From Rostratula benghalensis (lineage: Eukaryota; Chordata; Aves; Charadriiformes; Rostratulidae): a stretch of 64,000 nucleotides of DNA. The notes beneath the pieces are model-generated. The model ran no database searches. It saw only the letters and a program-made list of their open reading frames with translations, and had not been told where the DNA came from. This document shows, piece after piece, positions 13,831-26,468 of this stretch. A program made the translations under genes and the position numbers. How positions within the stretch are numbered: the first letter of the stretch is position 1; each line of letters opens with the position of its first letter. The stretch covers positions 979,524 through 1,043,523 of the forward strand of contig VXAI01000039.1 in the NCBI GenBank assembly GCA_013399305.1, written 5' to 3'.

Positions 13831-15663
13831 ACTGACCTCTTGGCTGAAGTATGCTACTCTGCAGAAAGAAGAGCATGATACACTGGCACAAAGCTTAGCT
13901 CCACCCTGAGCCCTGGGAACTTGACGGGGAAAAGCCTTCTCTTTCAGCAGTCTGGATGGTACCTTTCAGAGGACAACTTGCTCATTGGGTTTTGGCACAC
14001 TGGTAACTATATATGTTAACTCGTCTCACATCTACTGCAAACACACCGGTGCCTATCTCCTGCCATGGTGTTCTCTTCTTGACCAGAAAAAGGCACAGGT
14101 GATTCCCTTTGTGCTTTCTGCATCACAGTACACCAGTTGCAAATGGCTCTACAGAACCATTTCAAGATCCCTCTCTCCTGCTAATCCTAAAGATCAGAAT
14201 GGACATGGAAAAATCACAGTAACAGATAGGAAATTACACACTTCCTAGGGATATCCTATGGAGAAAAAGGGATTAGAGGGACATTTTAAAAGCGTAATTG
14301 TGAGCTTCTAAATTATTATTATTATGGGTGTGATGTGAAAATCAAATAATTATTAGCTAATGTACTAGCTCTGAAGCCTTTGGAAAACATTGGAGACTTA
14401 CTGGGGAAGAAAGAATGCCAAGAAATAAAATTTCTGGCAATTAGTCATACAGCACGACAATTTCTTTACCTATAAAATGCAATATAAAGCTGAGGATATT
14501 AAGTATCTGCTCTATATGGAGGAGTAGATGTTGTCTTTAAAGTAGAAAGTGTTATCTTAATTAGCTTTTTTTTTTTTGTTTAACATTATAGAGGTTTTTG
14601 TTTAGATAAGTATTAACTACCATCACTGTGCAATGCCAAGTGAAATCTAGGTACGTTTTAAAAATGCTTACCTGACTTGTAGCTGGTATTAGAAAGCAAA
14701 ATGCAATAGAAATGACTAAAATTCTCAGCAGTCCAATATACCAAAAGCAATAGCTGTTCTTAGTTCATACTAACAAATTACTATTACAGTCTGCATTTTT
14801 GCAGAGGAGCTTTTCTTTTAGGAGCTAGAAGATCATGCTACTTGCAATGACACACACTCTCTCTTTAATTATGGCTAAAACTCTCCGGAAAATATTAATT
14901 ACTGCAGAAATGAGATATTTAAGTTTTTTAGATTAGTACATATTTCTTTCAAGAACAGGTATGGCTTGAGAAAATAGTATCATTACTCACATTCAGGAAT
15001 AATTCTTTTGAGGGTTCAAATCAGAAATATTTAGATAATCTTTCATGTCTAACTTCTCCAGGGGCAAATATTTTCCAGGAAAGGTAACAGTGTAAAACAG
15101 AAAATCCAATATCCGTGTTTTAAAAGTGTTTGCAAAAAACTACACATAAAATGTGAAAAGGCAAGTTGCACAGTTTTGAATCAGGGGAGGCATACCTATT
15201 TTTGCACAGACCCTAGTTATGTTAAGAATTAATACAAAGATAGCCACTTGCAAATTTAAGCAGTTTTGCAGTGAGAAAGATTAAACTTTTCTTCACATAA
15301 ACAGGATTTCTATTTGGAAAAAATAAAAAGACAACACAAATATGAAAGAAAACAAAAAGATGATACAAATACATTGTAGACAAAATTAGATGCTGGAGAG
15401 CAGCAGAAGGACTGATGCATTCACACCATGGACCCAAGGGGCTTTCTGGTATTGGCAAAGTTAAATAACTGAGCTCAAACTCCAGATGGGTATATTTCAA
15501 ATCAGCCTGACAGCACTGTGTGGTTACACAGTGGACATCAATCATTACAGCAGATGCTCATTTTGTGAGCTGAAGTTAACCAACACTTTTAACAAATCTG
15601 AGTCTCAGCATGGCCAAAAGGAGACTTCACATATCTAGCTTTCAAGCTTGCACTGGGTGATGG

Positions 15664-16215
15664 TGTCAAGGTTTTGGTACCAAGGAGGTGCTGCTGGGGT
15701 GAGGCCTCCCTGAGAAAGGACTGAGGTTTGCACTGTGTTGGACTCAGCTACTTACAGCTGGCTCCAACAGACCCACTGCTGGCCAAAGCCAAGCCTATCA
15801 GTGACACTGGTGGTGCCTCTGCCATAACAACTTTAAGAAAGGGTAAAAAAAAAATTAAATGCTGTGCTGAGAGAGGAGTGAGAAAATGTGAGAGGAAGAG
15901 CCCTGCAGACACCCAGGTCAGAAAAGGAGAGGGAGGAGGTGCTCCTGATGCCAGAGCGGAGATTTACCCTGCAGCCCATAGAGGACCATGCCAGAGCAGA
16001 TACCCACACTGCAGCAGCAGGTAGATATGCCCTGGAGGAAGCTGCAGCCCATGGATAGCCCACAGAAGCACATTTTCTGGCAGCTGTGACCCACAGGGGA
16101 CCCACGCTGCAGCAGTTCTTGAAGAATTGCAGCCCATGGGAAGAACTCACATTGCAGAAATTCATAAAGTACTGTAACCCGTGGAAAGTGAACTCGTGCT
16201 GAAGTAGTAAACAAG
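15664..16215 (+). mobile_element. Bird ERVL-like LTR, 5' part, 3' truncated
   Basis: It begins tgtcaaggttttggtaccaa and continues through ctggctccaacagacccactgctggcc and a block with ctgcagacacccaggtcag. It then enters degenerate repeats of roughly 40 bp built on 'ctgcagcccatgga...cccacgctg' (about 15,965-16,200). I recognise this order from LTRs common in bird genomes (ERVL-like); family assignment is from memory. The similarity stops near 16,215 without an LTR 3' end or poly-A signal, so the copy is truncated. It codes for no protein; the overlapping ORFs on both strands are products of the repeats. It is antisense to TNKS. Confidence 0.7.
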
Positions 16216-16646
16216 TTACTAGGGAGATGACTAATAGGTCTTAGTCAATCTTTCAGATGTACAAAAAACCCTGATACAGACAAAGAATGCCATCCCATGG
16301 CTTACATGTAAGGTAAGCTGGGTGTACTGGACCAATTTAAGAATTCTTCTGAAAGAGAAGCACATCCAGTTCTTTTAGCTTCCTTTTAATTTCAGGATTA
16401 CTAAACTTCACAAGAGTTCACTATATACTACATTCTCCATGATTAAAGCATGAGACTCATTCTTCAAACAACTGGCAATACAAAGGAAAAAAAGAAAAAA
16501 TCTTTACATCTCTTAGCACTGCGTAGTTTTTCCTCAGTCTCCATATTTGCATCTGTTTATTCCCAGGAAGACTCTTGGTTCACCATTTTGACAAACAACT
16601 AAGAATACATTAATAGAATATATATAGCATATATGTAATATTAATA

Positions 16647-16690
16647 TCTTTAAGGTCCATTCCAACTCTAACAGTTATATGACTCTATGA
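16647..16690 (+). mobile_element. CR1 LINE, terminal 3' scrap
   Basis: tctttaaggtccattccaac, then actctatga, matches the last 45 or so bases of CR1 elements, ending in the ATTCTATGA-type tail. It is too short for subfamily assignment. Very short CR1 pieces are common because reverse transcription often aborts early. Confidence 0.7.
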
Positions 16691-19600
16691 ATTCCTGTAC
16701 TGGTTAATATTATACCACGCAATACAGACTCTTTGAAATTGGTCAAAAAAACCCATCAGCTTCCTATGCTCAATGGCTCCTTTCTCTCTACCAGAAATAA
16801 AGAATAAAGTTACTGTCTTTGTCTAAAGTGGTATTTTTCTGAAATTTCAAGATAACAGCCCTGTCTGATGTTTCTAATTAAATCCACTGATGCTTTGCTG
16901 TAAATAATATGCTCATCACAACACATACTTCATAAGTCTCAAGGAAGCCTTGTATTGTTATCTTCTGGCTTGTCAGGTCTCCCTGCATTTTCAATGTGTC
17001 AGCAAGTAAAATTATCTGTGGAAGGCAAGAGAGACACCTCGTCCAGAAACAAGATGCATCAAGTAGAAAAGTGAAAAGAGAATAAGGAGAAGGGATGCAG
17101 GGAATAGCCTCAGGGTCCTCGTGCCATTTCTAACAGAAGTTAGGACTGGGAATAAAGGCACTGCAGGAAACTGAGGAAGGTGCAGGGGGAGAGACGTGGT
17201 GACATGAACTTTGCTGTCAGTTTGCTGCTTGCATGGAACCAATCGCCCATGTCTACCAAGGCCTGCAGCTTTGTAGAAACTGTATAAATTATAACTGACC
17301 TGAGGTTTTAATAAGGAAGTTTCAGCTGATTTGTGGAGGTGGACCATAACACCAATGGGCAATTAAACACCAATGCCATTTTATTTCTATTTCTACAGAC
17401 TTTGTCCAGACTTAACACAGACGTAGTTGCCCTATGTTCTGCAGAGCCTATGGCATCCCTGTCACACACCCAAGCTGTTCTAACTCTCTCAGCCACAGCT
17501 ATATAAATTGCCACTGCCAAAGGAATAAGCTTGGGGATATGAAAACAATTGCCCAATTAAGTGCTAAAAGGAGACAGCTAAAACCAGCTTGCTCATTGAC
17601 GCAGTCCTCTTCACCCAGTAATGCATTTATACATGCACAGAAGCAAGGGAAATCAGAAGAGTAAAGAATTAGCTCACAGGCTCTCTTCCACTATCTCTAG
17701 AAGAGGGAAAAAAATAATATATATTTTTTGTGCTCCTTTTATCTACTTGATAAATGAGAAGGGGTTGGTTGTTTTTTTTTCATTTTATAGAACTGTTCTT
17801 GTCCACTAGGATAGCTTACGTTTCTCACTGCTAATTTAGGTCTTAACTCTGCAACTTGCTTCTTGTGAGCAATCTTTAGAGATCAAACTTAGCTGACCTA
17901 ATCACAGAACTTCTGCTGCCTCATGTCATCTCCTAAGTTGTTTAAAAGGACTAGTACATAGAACAATGAAAAATACATGAGTCACATATGGCCTAATAAT
18001 TTTTATCACCCAAAGCACAGGATCTTTGGAGCCTGAAAGACAGCAGCAGATAAACAAGCTTATTACCCATAAAGAAAGAAGCCTATTCTTGAAAAAAAAA
18101 TTCAAACTAATAAAATATCAAGACACAGCCTGTCTTTTGTTATAAAGGAAATTATTAGACTATGTGAATCACTAGAGGATTCTCTTTTAAATCCTCTTTT
18201 TTGACCAAGTTTTGGGCTGTGAGCAGTTCCAAGGAAAAGTGAAATGACACCAGTGTCTATATATCATAACCAATCTCAGGAATGGAATCTCTATATTACC
18301 ACTGAAAACTATTCTACTCCAAAGAAAAATGTAGCTACCTTTGTGGAACAGGAACAGAAAACACATTATGTAAAACAAAGGTTTCTGTTACTTACTATTT
18401 ATGAAAAATCATCAACAGCATAGAACATATACATCCATAGTTTATGGTCTACTGTTTTTTAATTTCAATTCTCTAAGTGTTACAACATAATTAAGTATGA
18501 TATATGAATGCATTTCCAAAGCACCAAAAGACTTTTGCTTAATTTATGTTATAGCTTGCCAGATGCATGAAAATTTTCCATTAACAGTGTGGCAGCCAAT
18601 TCAAAATTTTATGTCTTGGTGCAAGATGGACAATAGATAAGCTATTATGTTAAAATTAGAAACTGTTCAACACCACCAACCAAGTAGAGCACTTAATCAT
18701 GTAGTTCTGTTAAGCATAAGAACAGTCCCATTGCACTACAGGGGAAAATTATAAAACATATGATTAAATGCTATTAAATTAGGTAAAAATCACAAAGGAA
18801 AATGTAATTTGGAAAAAATCTCTAAAGCATACTGGAAACAAACAGGCTTGTAAGACATGGAAGGCAAGATCTTTGTTGCCAGAGCTTCTTTTTCACATAT
18901 GAAAAAGGGGATAAAGAAAGACCACAGCTGATACATTTTCACAGGCATTGATTACTTCTCTACTTCACAATGAGGTCCTGCTTTTTAAAATCACCTCAAA
19001 AATTATTAGAGGTTTCACAAAAGCATACTATAAAGCCAATTATAAACTGTGAACCTTCATGACAGTCTGATAAAGAGCGATGTCCAAATGACAATTTCAA
19101 TCTAGTTTTCAGAGAAAACTCCTATAGCCCTGAAAGAGTCTCCACAAAGCGCATCCAGAAGAGACTGACAATAACCCTGACACACAGTCAAATCCTTTTA
19201 CCTTCCAGAAAAGCAGTATAAAACAAACTAAAAAAAAAAAGAAGCAGTTAGCCTCATCAGGCAGGCTTTGGATGAACAGGAAGCATAGGAAGGAGGAGTT
19301 CCCCCACCTAGAGGAACCAACTCTTATCCTGAAATAAGAGGAAAAAGAAACAGTGTTCATTTCTACAAGAAGGGACCAAAGATAAATGCATACAGAAGAC
19401 TATATTGTTTCTCTCCTTTGCCTTGCATGCACTGAAGAGAAATCAACATAGGAAGATTTCCAAGGTTCATTGTACGCCCTTGAACTATCAGAGGTTTCTG
19501 CCAGTACCCCTGTGAAGAACTACACCCTCAAAGCAGAAGACTGTGGGAGAAAGCTGAAAAGGAAAGAGATCCCATGTTAATCCCATGACTAAAGGCATTT

Positions 19601-19826
19601 GAACTGTCAGCCCGCATTACTATGGGGAGCACCAAGACAGGAAGTATGTTGGACAGACATCCAGAAAGGGCTGACACACAGACACAGGACGCTTCACAGA
19701 CAAGTTCCTGCCTTCTCGAACCTGAGCACAACAGTTTCTTGAATAGCCATCAAGGATAGTGTTATGTAACAGGAAAGTAATGAAAACTCTGCCATCACAT
19801 TAAAGACACACTCTCTACAGCTTGGA

Positions 19827-20243
19827 AATTTTCACTGGGAAGAGTAAGTATTAGCATTATTCCTTTATATCCACATATTGTGCTTTTCCTAAAACAACTG
19901 CATGCAGAAAAAAAAAATACTTTAAACAAGTAACTTGCTTTATTTTATAAAATCTGGAACATGGTTTTGTCTACTTGCAAGATGCAGACTAGAACCACTG
20001 CCCTCAAGTCACCCCAGAGCAGAACACCACCCAGTGAGACCTTCACCTCACGAGGCCTCCATCTTCATTCCAGAGGCAGTGAACACCGTGGCTTCAGTGG
20101 GCAACGTTTGAAAAAACTCAGATCTTGCCTGGATTACAACTAGAGTGCTCAGCATCTGGCAGGATTGAGCCCTAAGGACATACACAAGGAGAAATTAGCA
20201 ATTTCAATTTAAATGCTAATACTTACTCTTCCCAGTGAAAATT
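19827..20243. repeat. 32-bp perfect inverted repeat bounding a 417-bp segment
   Basis: Positions 19,827-19,858 (aattttcactgggaagagta, then agtattagcatt) recur exactly as the reverse complement at 20,212-20,243. The spacer is 353 bp and the flanks do not match each other. The layout is that of terminal inverted repeats, but no target-site duplication is obvious and the spacer shows no transposase. A replication template-switch could also leave it. In TNKS pre-mRNA it would form a 32-bp stem with a long loop. Confidence 0.85.
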
Positions 20244-20737
20244 GAAGTATAACAAGTGATCTCTTGTCACACAGAAACAGCCTTGATTGTTATTTAATGA
20301 TCACAACGAATAGTTGGAAGGCATGAAATGAAGCTAATAAATCTTCTGTTGAGCCTGAAATTTTTAGCAAACAAAAGTACTCAAAAGTTCTCAAGAACAG
20401 TTCAGCCTGATTTTCTCCAACGTAAACTAAACTTCCCATGTTCTCTAGTCACAGTTCTACATACTGACACCACACAAATTTCAGAACTGAAATGTCCAGC
20501 TACTTACAAGATTTTTTTAGTGCTACCTCAACAATCTACAATATATCATATTTTACAAAATTCAAGTTCATGCATCAGCACTATTAACCACAGGATCTGT
20601 TTTCCCTCCAGTGATAAATTAAGAAATAAGATAAACACTATGGAAGTAGTTTTCCTCCATTCTTACTTCAGCCTCCTGGGACACAATATAAATACAGTTT
20701 GGCTTGCTTGGGTTTCAGAATATCTATTCTATGTTAA

Positions 20738-21043
20738 TGTCCTTGTTTGAGGTAAAACAGAACCAATGTTCTGTTCAGTAATTTTACTTTTTTTAGCTAG
20801 GTTTCTTTTAACTAACTAAACTCTGAAATTAACAGCATATTGTTCAGAAAACTGTTCACTCTCACAGTGGTAAGACCTGATTATACCAAGGAATGGTATA
20901 CAGAGAGGGCCTTGCTTATACTTACTGTTGTAACAACCAAAATCAAGTAATTTTGTTATTTGCCCATCTCATCTCTTTTTCTTAGAAGGGGAAGGGAGGG
21001 CCATCTGTTGTTCTGATCAGTCAATCCAGCCAAAACCAGAACA
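20738..21043 (+). mobile_element. LTR copy related to that at 59,133, shortened by about 440 bp
   Basis: It starts tgtccttgtttgaggtaaaa and stays closely alignable with 59,133-59,350 for about 230 bp, sharing the aacagcatattgttcagaaa and gataccaaggaatgg-like segments. After ttgttatttgccc it jumps to a segment like the far end of the other copy (ctctttttcttagaaggggaagggaggg, ending ccaaaaccagaaca). About 440 bp of the middle, with the TATA-like and poly-A parts, are missing. It could be an internal deletion or a short subfamily. No clear flanking duplication is seen. It is antisense to TNKS. Confidence 0.75.
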
Positions 21044-24000
21044 GTTCTGGTTTAGGTGAAGGTAGGTTGACGATGATTTCTGTTTGGCAATTAAATCTTT
21101 TCAACAATTAAATACACAATTCTTTAGTTTCTTAAAAATAGTCATTGAGACAGAGGTGGGGGGTTTTTTTGCCTGGAAAAGGGAAAGATGAAACAAGTAG
21201 AAGCTCACAAGACTCTTAAGGCCTGGGACTGCTGAATCTTAGCAGTCAATTCTTACATTATCTGCGATACCTTGAATGAATTAGTCACCACTGAAACAAC
21301 TACTTAGCTTAGTAGAAACTGACTGGCTTATTCAGAAACTTCTAACAGTAACATATCTGTTCAATGAGAAGCATCCATTCTAGCAGTCTCTTCACACATC
21401 AGTGGAAAGCAACACTTCTGACTAACTACAAAAATATGATATTACTGTTATCTGGCACATGACAATTACCTCATTTTTTGTTGAGAATATAAACATATAT
21501 GCATGTGTGTACACGTGAGCATTTTGCAAGCCACATGAAAACTGTATGTAAAAGTATGAACTGTATGAAACAAACTTTCTTCAGAATTAAAAAAGCGTAT
21601 GTGAAATACAACAGAAGCAATTTCAATCTTGCATGCAGTGCACTCTTTAAGTAGAGATACACGCACTAAGCTTCCACATTCAGACTCCAAATGATGGAAT
21701 GACATCTGGTATTTTCTAGAAAGAAAAATGAGTTTCTTACAGGCTCAAACTGTTCTTTGCAACCTGTCCAATAAGGAAGGTTACAGGCATTTGCTTTAAG
21801 TTAACCTTCCTCCCCATTCCCTTCTCCCCTCACTTTACTGCCCCTTAAACAAGAAGCAGCAGAGTGGATTATCTCGGGGTGTAGACGCTGGGCTGGTGTC
21901 AGGGCAATGAAGATGAACCCCATCAGACCTGTGGCACTTGTCCTACCAATGCAGGTCAGCTGAACTGATGGTGTAAGTCACAGGATACCTAGTATAAGCT
22001 TCTTGCTGTTCTCATTCAACCCTAGAAAGTTCTGTATGGTACAAAGAACTAACCCATGGCCACATGAAATGTAAACTGCATCTGAGCCTGCTGAATCAGA
22101 CCACTCCATCAAATAGGTTCCATCAGTTCCAATTCCAATTACATATTTCTACAATTATAAAAGTCTCTAATGCCCTAAAATTAATTTTGAAAGACTTCAA
22201 GATAGGTACTCTAAACCTGGAAACACATGAAAGCAAAACAAGCTGCATACAAGAAATAAGACTCTTTTCAATATACCAATTGTAGACAGAGCTGGTAGCT
22301 ATTCTGATATAAACTCCCATATAATGCTTTGTATATTTGAACATAAATATAGAACCTCTTATAACTTCTTTAAGAAGAAATTTTAAGAGACATTTCAAAA
22401 CATCATCCAAAGTTAAAAGAAAATGCCTTAGTATGGCCATGCTGAAGACTGCAGCTGCGATTAGACAGGGGAAAAAGTGAGAAGACACCTAGGCAAATGA
22501 GGGACAGGAGTAAAGGAGAATGCTAGGCAAAGACTGAAAAAGGAGATGCTACAGCAGCCTAGTTATATTAAAACACATTGCTCTCTAACACCTGGTTGAC
22601 TTCCCGTGCAACTTACATATATGTGTATTCAGCTATGATCATACCACACCTTCCCTCTTGCAGAATCCCTGAATGACTCTCTGAAAAGCAGTGACTGATA
22701 CTCAGTATATTAATAAGGAAGGATGGCACAACAAACTAATTCACAACTGCAGGACACTTGCTTTATTTACTGCACAAATAGGAAAGCACATAGGAACTGT
22801 TGGAAGCAGCAAAAGCAGCAGCATAGTTCAGTGCACAACCCTGTTCAGTTTATAATGGAGCATCCCAGGGTGAAATGGGCTGAGACAAACACATGTGCTG
22901 CACTTCAAACCCTGCTATGAGACTGGCACCATCAGCACAAGGGCAAGACCAAACCTGAAGCATGGTAGATTCAAAGATCTGCAGATAAACCACAATGGAC
23001 CATCACAACTGAATATACATCATCTGATCTAAGAAGAATTGTCAAATGTACTGTTAAAAATCTATTTCCTACTAAGTGAGAGCAATCACAATCTTAAACC
23101 CTAGGTTAATGAAGCCATGGGGACTCGAGAACTATCACAGCTGTTTTCAAAGAAATAAAAGTTACACAAGCGAAGGCATTTTTAAGCACATTTGTACGAA
23201 GTGTTAGACATTTAATGCCTCACAAGGAAACAGTGGAAGCAAAAAGTAATTTTATTTCTCTTTTCTAAACATTGCCCTAAAAAACACTTGAGCATTTTAA
23301 TTAACAAAACATTAAATTAACAATATAGAACTCAGGAACCTGAGTATTAACTACTTTTTAAAGTCTTATCCTTCAACTTAAATCACATCTAGCCTGTATG
23401 TAGTTAAATTAAAGGGAAAAAATGGTTCTGACCCAGCCAGGTGCCTTACACCTGGAGCACTTCTCAGTTCGCAAGAACAAGTCCATTCCCACCACAATGG
23501 AACTGGTGCAGCACCTCTGTACAGAAACAGCCACAGTACTTGGTAGCAATGTGACCAAACCAAGAGCTATTGGAAGGACCTACTTTCAACTCATTTTCAC
23601 TGTGAAAGAACTGGAAGAAACCTTCCCCTGAACTGATGTATCCCTACCAATCAGATCAGTTTCTGGATTTGCTTTTATTATTTTATTATTACTAGATTTC
23701 GTATAACACAGAGCAAATCTTCCCCAAACACATACTGTTAAGTCTGACAAAGCATCTTTCTAGAAGACCATAGCTGAACTTGCAAGCAAGGCATTAGAAC
23801 CATGCTTCTTCCTGAAATTGTTCCAGTATGACCTTTCAAGCCACAGGCACCTGGCTAGATTAGTTACTTTAAAATAACCGAATTCTTTAAAATAAAATAA
23901 TTCCAAAGTCTGCATTCTCCTTTAAACTCAAAACCAGCTCCTGTGGAAATAAAGGAAAAAAGCAACCAGCATAAGAAAGGGAGGTTAGAAAAACTATAAT

Positions 24001-24369
24001 TAACAGCCTGAAATGCAACACAACCTGTTCACAGTATTGAAATTCTTTTGAAATCCGGGCATTTATTTAACACTCTCAAAAGGAGTTCAATTTGCTAGCT
24101 CAAGAAAAAGAGAATGGAAATCATATCAGAAACTGCCTGAGAACCTGTAGGTGCAGGGAGGGTAAGAAGAATGAGATGTAGATTCAAGAAGTTTGCTGGA
24201 AAGAGAAGCGGAAGAGATCATTATCTTCAGCCATAATCCAGCCATTCAATTCTTCACCCATAATCATGGATTCTGGACGAAGAATTTAAAAGACAATGGG
24301 GACAAAAACAACCCAAACCTACAGGCCTAGTCAGAAACAGAGTAAAGGATGAAGATCTCAAGGGCTGCA

Positions 24370-24385
24370 CATATGCATGCATATG
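24370..24385. repeat. 16-bp perfect palindrome (catatgcatgcatatg)
   Basis: A perfect self-complementary 16-mer of alternating purine and pyrimidine, in intron 3. No function can be read from it. Confidence 0.9.
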
Positions 24386-26452
24386 AACGCATTGGCAGGA
24401 TGTGGGGGCCAAGATAAAAAGCTTAAGAAGGATAAGCCTGAGTCCTGGAGTTGGGACCAGAAGCTCTACAGCATTAGATGGAGCAGCTCAGACCACTACA
24501 AGAAACAGCTACGTGAGCTGGTATCATCACGTTTATAAAGAATGAAGAAAATAACCTATTACTTCTACCACATGGCCTTTTCCAACAGTGCTTCCTTGTC
24601 CGGGAGGCAGTGAAGTAACACGAGTCACGTCAAACCTACATGCTTTATAGTAGGATGCAATTAAATCTTTACTCAGTTACCAGAGATGAAGTAGAACAGC
24701 AAAACCCACTGTTTTTCAGCATGTTAGAATGACACTCCAAGACCATGTGGAAATACTGGTCTGAATCAAGAAGAAAATTCTCTTTTCAAAGGAAAATATT
24801 TAGGTGTCTTAATCATATATACAACACTTTTTTTCTTGTCTTGCACCATTCACTCTTGCTTTCAACTTTTGCACCAAACAAAGCAGGACCCATACAGACA
24901 ATATTATACTTAACTGCACAGTCCTGATTCCTCCCCAGCACACAGCCATCCATCCTGTTCAATGAGGCAGTAGGGAACAGTAAGCAGTTTTGTAAGCGGA
25001 GTCTGTATCCTAATATGCATGTAAAAGGGTAAAATTAAGATTGTCTGCCCACTTCCTAGTCAGTATCTTCCTTACACAACATTAACATTCTTTCAGATTC
25101 ATCTATTCAACCCAGAAAAAACAGTCTTAAATGTTTTGTCCACGCATTCACAGAATCCAGAGATTTCATAGCTGAGAGTGGATCATCGGTTTCAAATTTT
25201 AAACATGGCTCCACTTTCAGATGAATACAATTCAAGTATTAAAGACTGCTCTTGAAGTTACAGTACAAGAGATAAAACCAATGGGAACTTTTGTTTGTAG
25301 GAATTATCCAGCTAGCTAAAATTTATTTTCGAGAAAGTTCCATGCTTGCTTACAGACTAAATTACATATTAGAATCAAAGATAATACACGAAAACTCCAT
25401 TATAGTCACAAGTATCCATCTAACATGGCTATCCTACTTAGAAACCAATCAAATGAGAAGTTCTGTCATATACCATTCTCCATCCTTTCAGTTCTTACCA
25501 CTTCACCCTGGCTTACTATCATATGTGGTATGGAGCATGAAAAGGCCCTTTTGGTGCAACACTCCAGAAATGTTATCCACTGACAATGGAAAAATACAGT
25601 AGAGGTCAAAGTAGTATTTGGTCTCAAGAAGGGCAGAAATTGCTATTAATAACCAGAAATGTACAACAGACTAAACAAAAAGCTCAACAAACAAATCCTA
25701 AATTTAACAACAAAGAAAATTATCTAATCAACATTTACAGAAGAAGAAAAAAAATCATTTCATTAAGTATAAGATTGGTCAGTGCTCAAGACAAAGAAGC
25801 AAAAAGATAATGAGTGCTTTGATGCACCAGGGAAATAGAAATGTTTCTTACATCTTTCTGCAATTATTCTTCCTTGGGTAGCACAGAAAATACATTTTGG
25901 ATCCTTTACTTACAAGGTTTAGAGATCGCTTTTATTATTCTGTCCATTTGAATAACAACAAATCTTAGGAAGAAAAGCTTCTTTTGAGTTTGATGTTGTT
26001 AAATGTCAGCGTGTAGTATAGGCTAAATAAATTCATGTACATTTGGTTTCTAAAAGTTTTCAAAGCATTGAAAACTCTATACACAATAGCAGAGCTGAAA
26101 ATCAGTACTGAAAGACAGCACTTAGGTGCTTTGTGAAAGCTTTGAAATAATAATTTGTTCCTTTATTCCATTCCAAGAGCTTTTAATAAATATTCCTACA
26201 TGGATATGGTAAAAAGGAAAGCTGAAGAAGTGAAAGACCTGGCAAAGGGGATGATACAAATCAAACCCATGCTTTTCCTAAGAGCACCAGTCCCGAATCC
26301 CACAGTGCCCCTTCTTGTTTGATCACCTACACAGACTACAGACTTTTTACTACTTGCCTAAATAGAGGATATGAATAAGAAGGAAAAGTTGCCTGATCTA
26401 ACCAGAAAGCCATGTGCCAAAGAAGCTTCAAGACACACAACTATGTTGGGGA

Positions 26453-26468
26453 GAAAAAAAAAAAAAAA
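26453..26468. repeat. Poly-A run
   Basis: About 15-16 A in a row on the plus strand within intron 3, with no retrotransposon recognised upstream. Confidence 0.8.

Noticed and set aside
25141..25205. Possible CR1 tail (cattcacagaatccagagat)
   Set aside because: Only a short stretch resembles a reverse CR1 tail, and the following bases do not continue the element.
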